This document shows, piece by piece, positions 53,501-61,662 of a stretch of 64,000 nt of DNA. Position numbers and translations under genes: made by a program. The notes beneath the pieces were generated by a model, which had not been told where the DNA came from, searched no databases, and saw nothing but the letters and a program-made list of their open reading frames with translations. This stretch comes from Bradyrhizobium macuxiense. GTDB lineage: Bacteria; Pseudomonadota; Alphaproteobacteria; Rhizobiales; Xanthobacteraceae. Numbering within the stretch: position 1 is the stretch's first letter; each line of letters starts with the position of its first letter. The stretch covers positions 62,001 through 126,000 of the forward strand of contig NZ_VITY01000009.1 of NCBI RefSeq assembly GCF_007993935.1. The letters are read 5' to 3'.

Positions 53501-54517
53501 TCAGAGAATGTGTGTGCCGTGCGTATCAAGGATGCCGTGACCATGTGTGAGCGGCGAGAGCAGATCATGCGCGACCGCGCCGAGATCGACCGGCGCTGCG
53601 ACCGGTGCGCTTGCGGCGTGTCCGGAGGCGCTGCTGTCGCCGAGGAGACTGAGGTTCAGGCTGCCGAGCAGATTGCCGGCCAGTCCATCCGCGCCGACAC
53701 CGCCGAGATTTGGGATGTTGAGGCCGTGCGTGCCGGTGAGGGCACCGAGATCGAGCAGGCCGTTATCGAGAAGCCCATGGCTGAGCTGGTTGACCAGTCC
53801 GGTGACCGGGCTCAGCAGACCGCTGACGTCGGAGACAATTGTGTTCGCCAGCCCCGAGACGGCATGAACCACGCCGGTGATATCGGCGCCGAGATGCGCG
53901 ATCGTCTCGCCGAGATTGCCGGCAAGGAGCTGTCCGGGCACATCAAGAACGTCGGCGACCAGATTGGCATGGCCGCTGCCGGTCCCGAGCGTGGTGATGC
54001 TGCCGAGGTCGATCGCCTGCCCGAGATTGGTGACGCCATGAAGCATGTCGGGCAGGGCGGTTGCCTGGGACAGGACATCGGCTGAGGAATGGACTGCGCT
54101 TTGAACCGCGGTCGTGGCGGTGTCGAGCGCCGGTTGCAGCGTTCCGCCCGATGCTGCGAGCGCCGTCGAATCCGATTCGACTGGCAATGCCGCGTTCAAC
54201 ACACTGCCGATCACCGGCAGGTCGCTCGTGTTCAGCAAGCTCCCGACCAGCGGCAGATCGGAACCGGTCACCGCAGCGGTGCCGTCGCCGAGGAGGGATG
54301 TCGTGCTCTCCAGCGCATTCGTCGCTGGCAACAAGTCGACCAGGCCGTGGGCCGGCTGGGCGACGGTCGTATCGGCCAAACTGTCGTCAGGCAAAACCGA
54401 TGTCACCGAGATTGGCAGGTCGGTCAGTCCGCCGGTGGGATTTGCCAGCAGCGCCGTCGAGCCCGCCAGGACCTCGACCATCCGGTCGGCGGCGTTGCTG
54501 GATAGCGAGCTACTCAT
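53501..54517 (-). CDS. Acidic lysine-free repetitive protein, probable type I secretion substrate
   Basis: A 338-residue protein with no recognised family. It contains no Lys, Cys, Phe, Trp or Tyr, only one Arg (R12), about 29 Asp/Glu and many Leu/Gly/Ala/Ser/Thr. It has repeats of the type SDLPLVGSLLNT / SDLPVIGSVLNA (86-109), GLL and VSGL units. It lacks an N-terminal signal peptide and RTX nonapeptides, and ends in a His-rich segment (THGHGILDTHGTHIL). It is the first gene of a three-gene operon with the ABC exporter and HlyD partner, so I infer it is their substrate. The ATG at 54517 has GGGAG about eight bases upstream. Confidence 0.75.
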   Translation of the reverse strand: MSSSLSSNAADRMVEVLAGSTALLANPTGGLTDLPISVTSVLPDDSLADTTVAQPAHGLVDLLPATNALESTTSLLGDGTAAVTGSDLPLVGSLLNTSDLPVIGSVLNAALPVESDSTALAASGGTLQPALDTATTAVQSAVHSSADVLSQATALPDMLHGVTNLGQAIDLGSITTLGTGSGHANLVADVLDVPGQLLAGNLGETIAHLGADITGVVHAVSGLANTIVSDVSGLLSPVTGLVNQLSHGLLDNGLLDLGALTGTHGLNIPNLGGVGADGLAGNLLGSLNLSLLGDSSASGHAASAPVAAPVDLGAVAHDLLSPLTHGHGILDTHGTHIL

Positions 54518-54738
54518 AGGCGCATCTCCCGCTGGGTGAGGCAGCAATCCGGCTACGCACGATCGGGGGAATAGTTGCCGAAACCCGGGCGCGGTGTTCG
54601 CGGCATGGCGAAAGCAGGCTTAGCCGGACGATGACAAACTGCCGAAAATTGTAAGCGGCCTCGCCCGCGGCCGGCCGTGCAAGCAAAAGGGCCGGATCTC
54701 GATCCGGCCCTTGCGTCTCGTCAAACAGGTTCGAAAGC
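54518..54738. other. Upstream region of the secretion operon and gst terminator
   Basis: No gene is seen. It holds the gst terminator and presumably the promoter of the leftward secretion operon; no clear -35/-10 could be fixed. Confidence 0.5.
54685..54712 (-). terminator. Rho-independent terminator of gstA
   Basis: A perfect stem AAGGGCCGGAT / ATCCGGCCCTT is followed on the minus strand by TTTTGCTTGC. It lies 27 bases after the gstA stop. Confidence 0.85.
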
Positions 54739-55356
54739 TCAGGCCGCCTTCAGCAGGCCTTCCTTCTTCAGCGCTTCCTGCACCTTCGGGCGCGCCGCGA
54801 CGCGGGCCTTGTAGGCCGTCACGTTCGGCAGGCCCGAGAAGTCAAAGCCGAGCCGGTCCTGCGCCCACATGATCATGGTGAAGAGGTAGCCGTCGGCGAC
54901 CGTGAACTGGTTGCCCATCAGGTATTCACGTCCGGCAAGCTGGCTCTCGACATATTTGAACTTGCCCATGGCGCGGTCCTTGAAGAAGGCCTTGGCGTCG
55001 TCTGACAGCACGGGCGAGAACATCGGGCCGAGATTCTTGTGCAGCTCGGTCGTGATGTAGTTCAGCCATTCGAGCAGCTTGTAGCGCTCGTTGGAGTCCC
55101 TCGCGGGCGCCAGCTTCTTGTCGGCGGCCTTGTCGGCGATCATCTGGATGATGATCGGGCCTTCGGTGACCATCTCGCCGGAATCCAGCGCCAGCGCCGG
55201 CACCTGGCCCTTGGGGTTCACTTGCAGGAAATCGTCGCCGTTTTCGAGCTTCTTGGCGCGCAGATCGACCTTGACCAGGTCATAGGGCAGGCCGGCTTCC
55301 AGCAGGGCGATGTGGGGGGAGAGGGAGCAGGCACCGGGGGAGTAATAAAGCTTCAT
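54739..55356 (-). CDS. gstA: Glutathione S-transferase, beta class
   Basis: A 205-residue GST that conjugates or handles glutathione in the cytoplasm. The beta-class catalytic Cys10 is present in SPGACSLSPHIALLEAG, with cis-Pro NPKGQVPAL and the SNAIL/TRAIL-like TEGPIIIQMIADK. The C-terminal helical domain contains the NQFTVADGYLFTM motif. AAGGAA lies before the ATG at 55356. The divergent MarR gene and two perfect palindromes between them suggest repression by that regulator. Confidence 0.94.
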   Translation of the reverse strand: MKLYYSPGACSLSPHIALLEAGLPYDLVKVDLRAKKLENGDDFLQVNPKGQVPALALDSGEMVTEGPIIIQMIADKAADKKLAPARDSNERYKLLEWLNYITTELHKNLGPMFSPVLSDDAKAFFKDRAMGKFKYVESQLAGREYLMGNQFTVADGYLFTMIMWAQDRLGFDFSGLPNVTAYKARVAARPKVQEALKKEGLLKAA

Positions 55357-55405
55357 GGGGGGTATTCCTTCCCTTGTTCTTGGCGTCCGGAGAGGGATTG
55401 CCTAC

Positions 55406-55445
55406 ATGCACCTGCATGAAATAGTCAAGATTGATGCAGATGCAT
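55406..55445. promoter_or_regulatory. Two MarR operator candidates, ATGCA-N2-TGCAT
   Basis: Perfect palindromes ATGCACCTGCAT (55406-55417) and ATGCAGATGCAT (55434-55445) are 28 bp centre to centre. A minus-strand TTGACT (55423-55428) lies between them as a likely -35 for gstA. Confidence 0.65.
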
Positions 55446-55487
55446 TCAGTGCGGTACAGTCGGTGCCGGGACCTTATGGACTAGACG

Positions 55488-56024
55488 ATGAAACGCAAGC
55501 TATCGAGCGAGGCGACGGCCGCCTGGATCCGCCTGATGCGGGTGCCGAGCCGGGTGCTGGACTGCGTCGAGCAGGATCTGAAGAAGGCCGGCTTTCCGCC
55601 GCTCGCCTGGTATGACGCCTTGCTCGAACTGTCGCGCGCGCCGTCCGGCGAGCTGCGCCCGGTCGAGCTCGAGCGGCAGATGCTGATCCCGCAATATTCG
55701 ACCTCGCGGCTGATCGACAAGCTGGTCGACGAGGGGCTTGCCGCCCGGCGCGAATGCAAGATCGACAAGCGCGGCCAGTTCGTCGAGATCACCGAGGCCG
55801 GACGCGAGCTGCAGAAGAAGATGTGGAGCGCCTATTCGGCCGCGATCGACAAGCATGTCGGCTCGAAATTGTCCGACGCCGACGCCCAGCGGCTGTGCGG
55901 TCTGCTCGACCGTCTCGGCTGTTCCTGCGGCGACGCCAAAAGCGACGCCAAGGGCGACACCAAGACCGACGCAAAGAGCGATACCAAGGCCGCGCCCGCA
56001 CGAGACGGCGTGCCCGCCCGATGA
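55488..56024 (+). CDS. MarR-family regulator with a repetitive charged tail
   Basis: A 178-residue MarR regulator. The winged helix includes LERQMLIPQYSTSRLIDKLVDEGLAARRE and the wing CKIDKRGQFVEIT. The C-terminal tail (about 150-170) is a run of DAK/DTK units (GDAKSDAKGDTKTDAKSDTK) encoded by a degenerate repeat. It is divergent from gstA, and the palindromes in the gap are probable operators. A reduced or electrophile ligand is plausible given the gst and gshA neighbours. Confidence 0.9.
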   Translation: MKRKLSSEATAAWIRLMRVPSRVLDCVEQDLKKAGFPPLAWYDALLELSRAPSGELRPVELERQMLIPQYSTSRLIDKLVDEGLAARRECKIDKRGQFVEITEAGRELQKKMWSAYSAAIDKHVGSKLSDADAQRLCGLLDRLGCSCGDAKSDAKGDTKTDAKSDTKAAPARDGVPAR

Positions 56025-56117
56025 TATTCCTGATCCCATCATCCGTGGCCGTTGCGGCCCGCGGATGTCCCTGCCACCGCGCGCCTTCGATCGAAGCGCC
56101 CTTGAGTTGGATTTTCT

Positions 56118-57488
56118 ATGGCGCGTGACCAGATCGACATGACGCCGCTGCAGTCGCGCGACGAACTCGTGGCGTGGATTGAAGCCGGCGTGAAGCCCGA
56201 GTCCGAATTCCGGATCGGCACCGAGCACGAGAAGACCCCGTTCACGCTCGAGGGCCGTCACCCCGTGCCCTATGAGGGCGCGAAGGGCATCGGTGCGCTG
56301 CTCGAAGGCATGAAGCTTCTGCTCGGCTGGGAGCCGATCATGGAGCGCGGCAACATCATCGGGCTCTATGACGTCACCGGCGGCGGCGCGATCTCGCTCG
56401 AGCCGGGCGGGCAGTTCGAATTGTCGGGCGCGCCGGTCGAGACCGTGCACCAGACGCAGTCGGAGCTGATGGCGCATCTGGCACAGGTGCGGGAGATCGC
56501 AACCCCGCTCGGCATCGGCTTCCTCGGCCTCGGCATGACGCCGTCCTGGTCGCGCGCGCAGATCCCCGTGATGCCGAAGGGGCGCTACAAGATCATGCGC
56601 AACTACATGCCGAAGGTCGGCAAATACGGCCTCGACATGATGTTTCGGACCTGCACCGTGCAGACCAATCTCGACTTCTCCTCCGAAGCCGACATGGTGA
56701 AGAAGCTGCGGGTGTCGCTGGCCTTGCAGCCGATCGCGACCGCATTGTTCGCCAACTCGCCGTTCACCGAGGGCAAGCCGAACGGCTTCCTGTCGTTCCG
56801 CTCCGAGATCTGGCGCGACACCGACAATGCGCGCTCGGGCATGATCCCGTTCGCGTTCGAGGACGGCATGGGCTTCGAGCGCTATGTCGACTACGCGCTC
56901 GACGTGCCGATGTATTTCGTCAAGCGCGGCGAGGAATATATCGACGTCTCTGGCTCGTCGTTCCGCGATTTCTTCGCCGGCAACAACAAGATCCTCCCCG
57001 GCGAGCGCCCGACCTTGTCGGACTGGGCCAATCACCTCTCGACGATCTTCCCCGAGGTGCGGCTGAAGCGTTACCTCGAAATGCGCGGCGCCGATGGCGT
57101 GCCGTGGGGCCGGCTGACGGCGCTGCCAGCGTTCTGGGTCGGGCTGCTCTACGACAATGACAGCCTCGATGGCGCCTGGGATATCGTCCGGCACTGGACC
57201 GCGCCGGAGCGGCAGGCGTTGCGCGATGACGTGCCGCGTTTCGGCTTCAAGGCGCGGATCAAGGATCGCTATCTGTTCGAGATCGCCAAGGAGTGCCTGG
57301 TGCTGTCGCATGCCGGATTGCGGCGGCGCGGCCGGATCGACCATCTCGGCCGCGACGAGAGCCGCTTCCTCGAACCGCTCGAGCGCATCATCGAGACCGG
57401 CCGTTCGCCGGCGGAGGAGATGCTGGAGAAGTTCAACGGGCCCTGGAACGGTTCGGTGGAACCGGCCTATCAGGAGTACGCCTTCTAA
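56118..57488 (+). CDS. gshA: Glutamate--cysteine ligase
   Basis: A 456-residue enzyme that makes gamma-glutamylcysteine, the first step of glutathione synthesis, in the cytoplasm. It belongs to the plant/alphaproteobacterial GCS2 type. Signatures are RIGTEHEKTPFTLEG, GGAISLEPGGQFELSGAP, MPKGRYKIMRNYMP and MMFRTCTVQTNLDFSSE. It lies about 90 bp downstream of the MarR gene and close to gstA, a glutathione-linked neighbourhood. Confidence 0.95.
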   Translation: MARDQIDMTPLQSRDELVAWIEAGVKPESEFRIGTEHEKTPFTLEGRHPVPYEGAKGIGALLEGMKLLLGWEPIMERGNIIGLYDVTGGGAISLEPGGQFELSGAPVETVHQTQSELMAHLAQVREIATPLGIGFLGLGMTPSWSRAQIPVMPKGRYKIMRNYMPKVGKYGLDMMFRTCTVQTNLDFSSEADMVKKLRVSLALQPIATALFANSPFTEGKPNGFLSFRSEIWRDTDNARSGMIPFAFEDGMGFERYVDYALDVPMYFVKRGEEYIDVSGSSFRDFFAGNNKILPGERPTLSDWANHLSTIFPEVRLKRYLEMRGADGVPWGRLTALPAFWVGLLYDNDSLDGAWDIVRHWTAPERQALRDDVPRFGFKARIKDRYLFEIAKECLVLSHAGLRRRGRIDHLGRDESRFLEPLERIIETGRSPAEEMLEKFNGPWNGSVEPAYQEYAF

Positions 57489-57631
57489 TCCCGGCCTGGG
57501 CCCCGAACGCGTGCGGACGGCGGTGTTGTCGCACCTGCCGTTGTCTTGCCGTTCATCAGCCGTACAGGTTCATGGCGTTCAAATGACGCCCCGCGGGAAG
57601 CGCGGGGCTGTGCGAATTTGAAAGCAATCTC

Positions 57632-58186
57632 ATGGGGATAGGCCGCCTCTTTAGGGCGTGTGTGGTGATGTTCGCGGTCTTGTCGGCCGTTGTCGTCACG
57701 CGCCCGGCATTGGCGCAAACCAATTTCGACCGTCCCGGCGGCGACTATCTGAACGCGCCGGTGACGTCGGGCGACCCCGCCGATTGCGCGCTGACCTGCG
57801 AGCGCGACCGCCGCTGCCGTGCCTGGAGCTTCAGCTATCCGAGCGACGCCAACAACGGCGCGGTGTGCTGGCTGAAGAACACCGTGCCGCCGCGGGTGCA
57901 GGACGTCTGCTGCGTCTCTGGTGTGCGCGGCGCGGGCGTGGTCGAACCGCGCAACGGCGCCATCGAAACCTCGATCGATCGCCTCGGCGGCGACTACAAG
58001 AATTTCGAATTGAAGAGCAGCGACGGCGACGAGGCCTGCCAGGCCGCCTGCACCGCCGACAACAAGTGCCGCGCCTGGACCTATGCCCGGCCCGGCTATG
58101 CCGGCCGCGACGCGCATTGCTTCCTGAAGAAAGAGATCAAGCCGCCGCGGCGGAAGGCCGGGTTCACCTCGGGCGTGGTGCGGTAG
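57632..58186 (+). CDS. Exported protein with two PAN/Apple domains
   Basis: A 184-residue secreted protein with a signal peptide ending in RPALA-QTN. Two PAN-like repeats follow (FDRPGGDYLNAPVTSGDPADCALTCERDRRCRAWSF at about 31 and IDRLGGDYKNFELKSSDGDEACQAACTADNKCRAWTY at about 114, quoted in abbreviated form as CERDRRCRAWSF and CTADNKCRAWTY). Paired cysteines (for example C94-C95) suggest disulfides. PAN domains bind proteins or carbohydrates; the ligand here is unknown. Transcribed alone, downstream of gshA. Confidence 0.85.
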   Translation: MGIGRLFRACVVMFAVLSAVVVTRPALAQTNFDRPGGDYLNAPVTSGDPADCALTCERDRRCRAWSFSYPSDANNGAVCWLKNTVPPRVQDVCCVSGVRGAGVVEPRNGAIETSIDRLGGDYKNFELKSSDGDEACQAACTADNKCRAWTYARPGYAGRDAHCFLKKEIKPPRRKAGFTSGVVR

Positions 58187-58222
58187 GGCCGCCGCACAGA
58201 TCTGTAGGGCCGCACACACATC

Positions 58223-58347
58223 TGTCGTCCCTGCGAAAGCAGGGACCCATACTCCGCGGCGGGCGTCGCGAACGGGATTCGTCATTCCAGCATCGCGCAA
58301 TAACCAGCATCGGTGGTTATGGGTCCCTGCGTTCGCAGGGACGACAG
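58223..58347. repeat. Palindromic repeat, family D (copy 3)
   Basis: GTCGTCCCTGCGAAAGCAGG and the right end GGGTCCCTGCGTTCGCAGGG with ACGAC match the other family D copies. It separates the PAN-domain gene from the convergent nucleotidyltransferase gene. Confidence 0.85.
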
Positions 58348-58348
58348 G

Positions 58349-58915
58349 CTACTCCGCCGGCAGCACCGTGATCTCCGGCCACAGCGCCTGCCAGCGCGCT
58401 GCCTTCTTCGTGTAATTCGCCGCGGAAAAATTCGCGGTCCGGTTCGGCCGTACGATCATGCCGGCGACATCGTCAAAGCCGCTTGGCGCATACACATCGT
58501 AGCCGCCAGCGCTGCGGCGGATGCCGACCTGCACGTTCGCGCTGAGGAAGCGATCGATGCCGTCGGTCGAACATGACAGCGCACGGTAGGGCACGCCGTG
58601 CTTGCCGGGATACCAGAGATGGACGCGGGCCTGGTTGCGGACCTCGATCGCGACGCCGAGATGGCCGAGCCGCGCGGTGAGCTCGCGAATCACCGCGTCC
58701 TCCGCCTCCCACGACGTATCCGGATCGAAATAGAAGACGTCGTAGTCGTTGATGCCGTGATCGAGCGCCCGGTTCGTCAGCACGTTCCACACGCTCTGCA
58801 CCAGGCAGCCGGCCACCAGCCAGGCGTCGGGCAAGCCGAGGCGGTCAAGCTCGTCTGTGATCGCTGGATTGACCGGGTTGCGCAGTGCCGCGGTGAGGAA
58901 TTGGTCGGACGTCAT
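58349..58915 (-). CDS. Nucleotidyltransferase-fold protein (COG3575/DUF925-like)
   Basis: A 188-residue protein resembling the COG3575 nucleotidyltransferase group (VAGCLVQSVWNVLTNR and DYDVFYFDPDTSWEAED, with acidic metal residues; later DRFLSANVQVGI and YDVYAPSGFDDV). A nucleotide- or RNA-modifying function is expected from the fold; the target is unknown. The ATG at 58915 was chosen, since an in-frame extension to 59008 runs through a palindromic repeat. Confidence 0.82.
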   Translation of the reverse strand: MTSDQFLTAALRNPVNPAITDELDRLGLPDAWLVAGCLVQSVWNVLTNRALDHGINDYDVFYFDPDTSWEAEDAVIRELTARLGHLGVAIEVRNQARVHLWYPGKHGVPYRALSCSTDGIDRFLSANVQVGIRRSAGGYDVYAPSGFDDVAGMIVRPNRTANFSAANYTKKAARWQALWPEITVLPAE

Positions 58916-58926
58916 CAAGATGCCGT

Positions 58927-59013
58927 GGGATGGGTGGAGCGAAGCGATACCCATCATTTTGATTGTGCATGAGCCACAACGCGATGGGTATCGCTGCGCT
59001 CCACCCATCCTAC
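58927..59013. repeat. Palindromic repeat, family C (copy 2)
   Basis: GGGATGGGTGGAGCGAAGCG and GCTGCGCTCCACCCATCCTA are complementary arms. It matches the copy at 35854-35933 and lies between two leftward genes. Confidence 0.88.
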
Positions 59014-59016
59014 GGA

Positions 59017-59355
59017 CTACTGCCCGTCATACTCCCTGACCGCCTTCTTCGAGGCCAGCGTGCGCCAGTGCCGGCGCAGCAGCGGCTCGACGGTTGCGCG
59101 CTTGGTCTTCGACAGGCGGATCAGCACGGTCGGATAATCCCGGTAGTGATCGGTGAAGTAGAAGACCTTCGGCTGGCTCTCGACCAGCATGTCGCGCTCG
59201 TCCGGTGGCACGCCCGGCATCACCAGGCTATCGCCGTCCTCCTTGAGCCGCACCAGCATCTTCTTGCGCACCTTCAGCGCCGGTGTGCCGTAGGACGAAC
59301 CGTCCTCGACCTCCGGCCACGCCAGCACGATGTGCCTGATGTCGTCGTAGGTCAC
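59017..59355 (-). CDS. MmcQ/YjbR-family protein
   Basis: A 112-residue protein of the MmcQ/YjbR family (double-wing fold; SSYGTPALKVRKKMLVRL, VFYFTDHYRDYPTVLIRL and RHWRTLASKKAVREYDGQ). The family is described as DNA-binding-like, but the role is not established. A GTG start at 59355 is used; no good ribosome binding site is seen. Flanked by palindromic repeats on both sides. Confidence 0.85.
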   Translation of the reverse strand: MTYDDIRHIVLAWPEVEDGSSYGTPALKVRKKMLVRLKEDGDSLVMPGVPPDERDMLVESQPKVFYFTDHYRDYPTVLIRLSKTKRATVEPLLRRHWRTLASKKAVREYDGQ

Positions 59356-59375
59356 GGCATATGCTCGGCAAAACC

Positions 59376-59460
59376 GTAGCCCGGATGAAGCGAAGCGAAA
59401 TCCGGGATCAGTTGCCCATGTGAGATGCCCCGGATTGCGCTGCGCTCCATCCGGGCTACG
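59376..59460. repeat. Palindromic repeat, family B (copy 3)
   Basis: GTAGCCCGGATGAAGCGAAG with the right arm GCTGCGCTCCATCCGGGCTA. It matches copies at 14319 and 17803. It lies directly after the lepB stop and may help end transcription there. Confidence 0.9.
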
Positions 59461-59467
59461 GGTCCAG

Positions 59468-60238
59468 CTATTGCACCGAGGTGAAGAAGCGCGCGAGGCG
59501 GAAGCCGGACAGCCAGGTCCAGACCGGCTGGCTGCGGATGCCCATGTCCCAGGAGCCGACCACCGCGTCGGCGCGGCCGATCAGATTGTCGATCGGCAGC
59601 AGGCCGACGCCGCCGTCGCGCACCGGCACGCGGCTGTCGGCGGAATTGTCCCTGTTATCGCCGAGCACGAACAGCTGGCCCGCCGGCACGGTGACCTCGG
59701 GCGTGTTGTCGAGCCTTCCATTGTCGCGGATCTTGAAGATCGCATGGCTGACGCCGTTCGGCAGCGTCTCGATATAGCGATTGGCGTCCTCGCCGCCGCC
59801 GCGATCGTCCTCGGCAAAGCCGGTGCCGTCGGGCTTCAGCGCCGCCGGATGATCGTTGATGAAGAGCTGACCCTGCCGCATCTGGATGCGGTCGCCGGGC
59901 AGCCCGACCACGCGCTTGACCCAGGCCTGCGAGCGGTCGCCCGGCCAGCGGAACACGACGACGTCGCCGCGCTTCGGCGTCTCGCCGAACACCCGGCCGG
60001 TTTCCGGCAGCGTGATCTGGATCGGCAGCGACGCCGCGCCGTAGCCATAGGGAAATTTCGAGGCGACCAGCGCGTCGCCGATCAGGAGCGTCGGCTCCAT
60101 CGAGCCCGACGGCACGTAGAACGGCTCGGCGATCGCGCCCTTGGCGAGGAACACGACGGCCACGATCGCGGCCAATTGCACGGCCTGTCCGCGCCAGCTG
60201 GTCGTCTTCGCCGCCACGACTTCGTTTCCGCTGCTCAC
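59468..60238 (-). CDS. lepB: Signal peptidase I
   Basis: A 256-residue signal peptidase I that cleaves signal peptides at the periplasmic face of the inner membrane. One N-terminal anchor (AVQLAAIVAVVFLAKGAIAEP) precedes the catalytic Ser46 in VPSGSMEPTLL. The general base Lys108 lies in WVKRVVGLPGDRI, and the GDNRDNSADSR motif is present. The GTG start at 60238 overlaps the tldD stop by one base (TAGTG), so the two are coupled. Confidence 0.94.
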   Translation of the reverse strand: MSSGNEVVAAKTTSWRGQAVQLAAIVAVVFLAKGAIAEPFYVPSGSMEPTLLIGDALVASKFPYGYGAASLPIQITLPETGRVFGETPKRGDVVVFRWPGDRSQAWVKRVVGLPGDRIQMRQGQLFINDHPAALKPDGTGFAEDDRGGGEDANRYIETLPNGVSHAIFKIRDNGRLDNTPEVTVPAGQLFVLGDNRDNSADSRVPVRDGGVGLLPIDNLIGRADAVVGSWDMGIRSQPVWTWLSGFRLARFFTSVQ

Positions 60239-61662
60239 TAGCCCGTTCCTCCGACCGTAATCCGTTCCATCCTGAGCGTCGGTTGGCCGACGCCGACCGG
60301 CACGCCCTGGCCGTTCTTGCCGCAAGTGCCGATCCCCGTATCCAGCGCAAGATCGTTGCCGATCATGGTGATCCTGTGGAGATCGGTCGGTCCATTGCCG
60401 ATCAACATCGCGCCCTTCAGCGGCGCGCCGAGCTTGCCGTTCTCGATCTTGTAGGCCTCGGTGCACTGGAACACGTATTTGCCCGAGGTGATGTCGACCT
60501 GGCCGCCGCCGAAATTGGCGGCATACATGCCGTTCTTCACCGAGGCGATGATCTCGGCCGGATCGCGCTCGCCGGAGAGCATGTAGGTGTTGGTCATGCG
60601 TGGCATCGGCACATGGGCATAGCTCTGCCGCCGTCCGTTGCCGGTCGGCTTCATGCCCATCAGCCGGGCGTTCTGGCGGTCCTGCATGTAGCCGACCAGG
60701 ATGCCGTCCTCGATCAGCACGGTACGGTTGGTCGGCGTGCCCTCGTCGTCGATCGAGAGCGAGCCGCGGCGCGAGGCCATGGTGCCGTCGTCGACCACGG
60801 TGACGCCCTTGGCCGCGACCTGCTGGCCCATCAGGCCGGCGAATGCGGAGGTCTGCTTGCGGTTGAAGTCGCCCTCGAGCCCATGGCCGACGGCTTCGTG
60901 CAGCATTACGCCGGGCCAGCCGGCCCCGAGCACCACGTCCATCTCACCAGCGGGCGCCGGCACCGATTCGAGATTGACCAGCGCCTCGCGCAGCGCACCG
61001 TCGGCGGCGTCGCGCCAGGCCTTGGTCTCGATGAAGCGGGCATAGCCCTCGCGGCCGCCATAGCCCTTGCTGCCGCTCTCCTGCCGGTCGCCTTGACCTG
61101 CGACCACGGAAATATTGACCCGCACCAGTGGGCGGATGTCGCGATAGCTCTCGCCGTCGGGCCGCAGGATCTCCACCACCTGCCAGGTCGCGGTGAGGCT
61201 GGCCGAGACCTGCCGCACCCGTGGGTCCTTGTCCCTGACATAAGCGTCGATCTCGCCGAGCAATTTTACCTTGGCTTCGAACGCGGGTCCGTCCAGCGGA
61301 TTCTCGTCGCCATAGAGCCTGACATTGGTGTGGGCGGGCGCCGCGGCGAACGTGCCGGCATAGCCGCCGCGCACCGCAGCGACCGCGTCGGCCGCGCGGA
61401 TCAGCGCCGGGATCGAAACGTCGGAGGAATGTGCATAGCCGACCGCGTCGTCCTTGACGGCGCGCAGGCCGAAGCCCTGCGAGGTGTCATAGGTCGCCTG
61501 CTTGAGTCGGCCGTTGTCGAACACCAAAGCTTCGGTCTGCCCGAACTCCAGGAACAGCTCGCCGTCGTCGGCGCCTTCAAGGCCGCGCGACACCTCGCGG
61601 CGGACGGCATCGCGGTCCAGATTGGCGCGGTCGAGCAGGGAGGTCGTGGCGGGATTGGTCAT
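60238..61662 (-). CDS. tldD: Metalloprotease TldD
   Basis: A 474-residue TldD subunit of the TldD/TldE zinc protease, which trims peptides such as microcin B17 leader or CcdA in other bacteria. The zinc motif HEAVGH is at 255-260 in GVMLHEAVGHGLEGDF. Later the C-terminal GTCGKNGQGVPVGVGQPTLRMERI block is typical. The ATG at 61662 was chosen over longer frames; AGTGACC lies directly upstream. The TldE/PmbA partner is not in the window. It is followed by lepB. Confidence 0.94.
   Translation of the reverse strand: MTNPATTSLLDRANLDRDAVRREVSRGLEGADDGELFLEFGQTEALVFDNGRLKQATYDTSQGFGLRAVKDDAVGYAHSSDVSIPALIRAADAVAAVRGGYAGTFAAAPAHTNVRLYGDENPLDGPAFEAKVKLLGEIDAYVRDKDPRVRQVSASLTATWQVVEILRPDGESYRDIRPLVRVNISVVAGQGDRQESGSKGYGGREGYARFIETKAWRDAADGALREALVNLESVPAPAGEMDVVLGAGWPGVMLHEAVGHGLEGDFNRKQTSAFAGLMGQQVAAKGVTVVDDGTMASRRGSLSIDDEGTPTNRTVLIEDGILVGYMQDRQNARLMGMKPTGNGRRQSYAHVPMPRMTNTYMLSGERDPAEIIASVKNGMYAANFGGGQVDITSGKYVFQCTEAYKIENGKLGAPLKGAMLIGNGPTDLHRITMIGNDLALDTGIGTCGKNGQGVPVGVGQPTLRMERITVGGTG

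Noticed and set aside
57588..57608. GC hairpin GCCCCGC/GCGGGGC after gshA as a terminator
   Set aside because: A seven-base stem without a T-run is too weak to list as a terminator.
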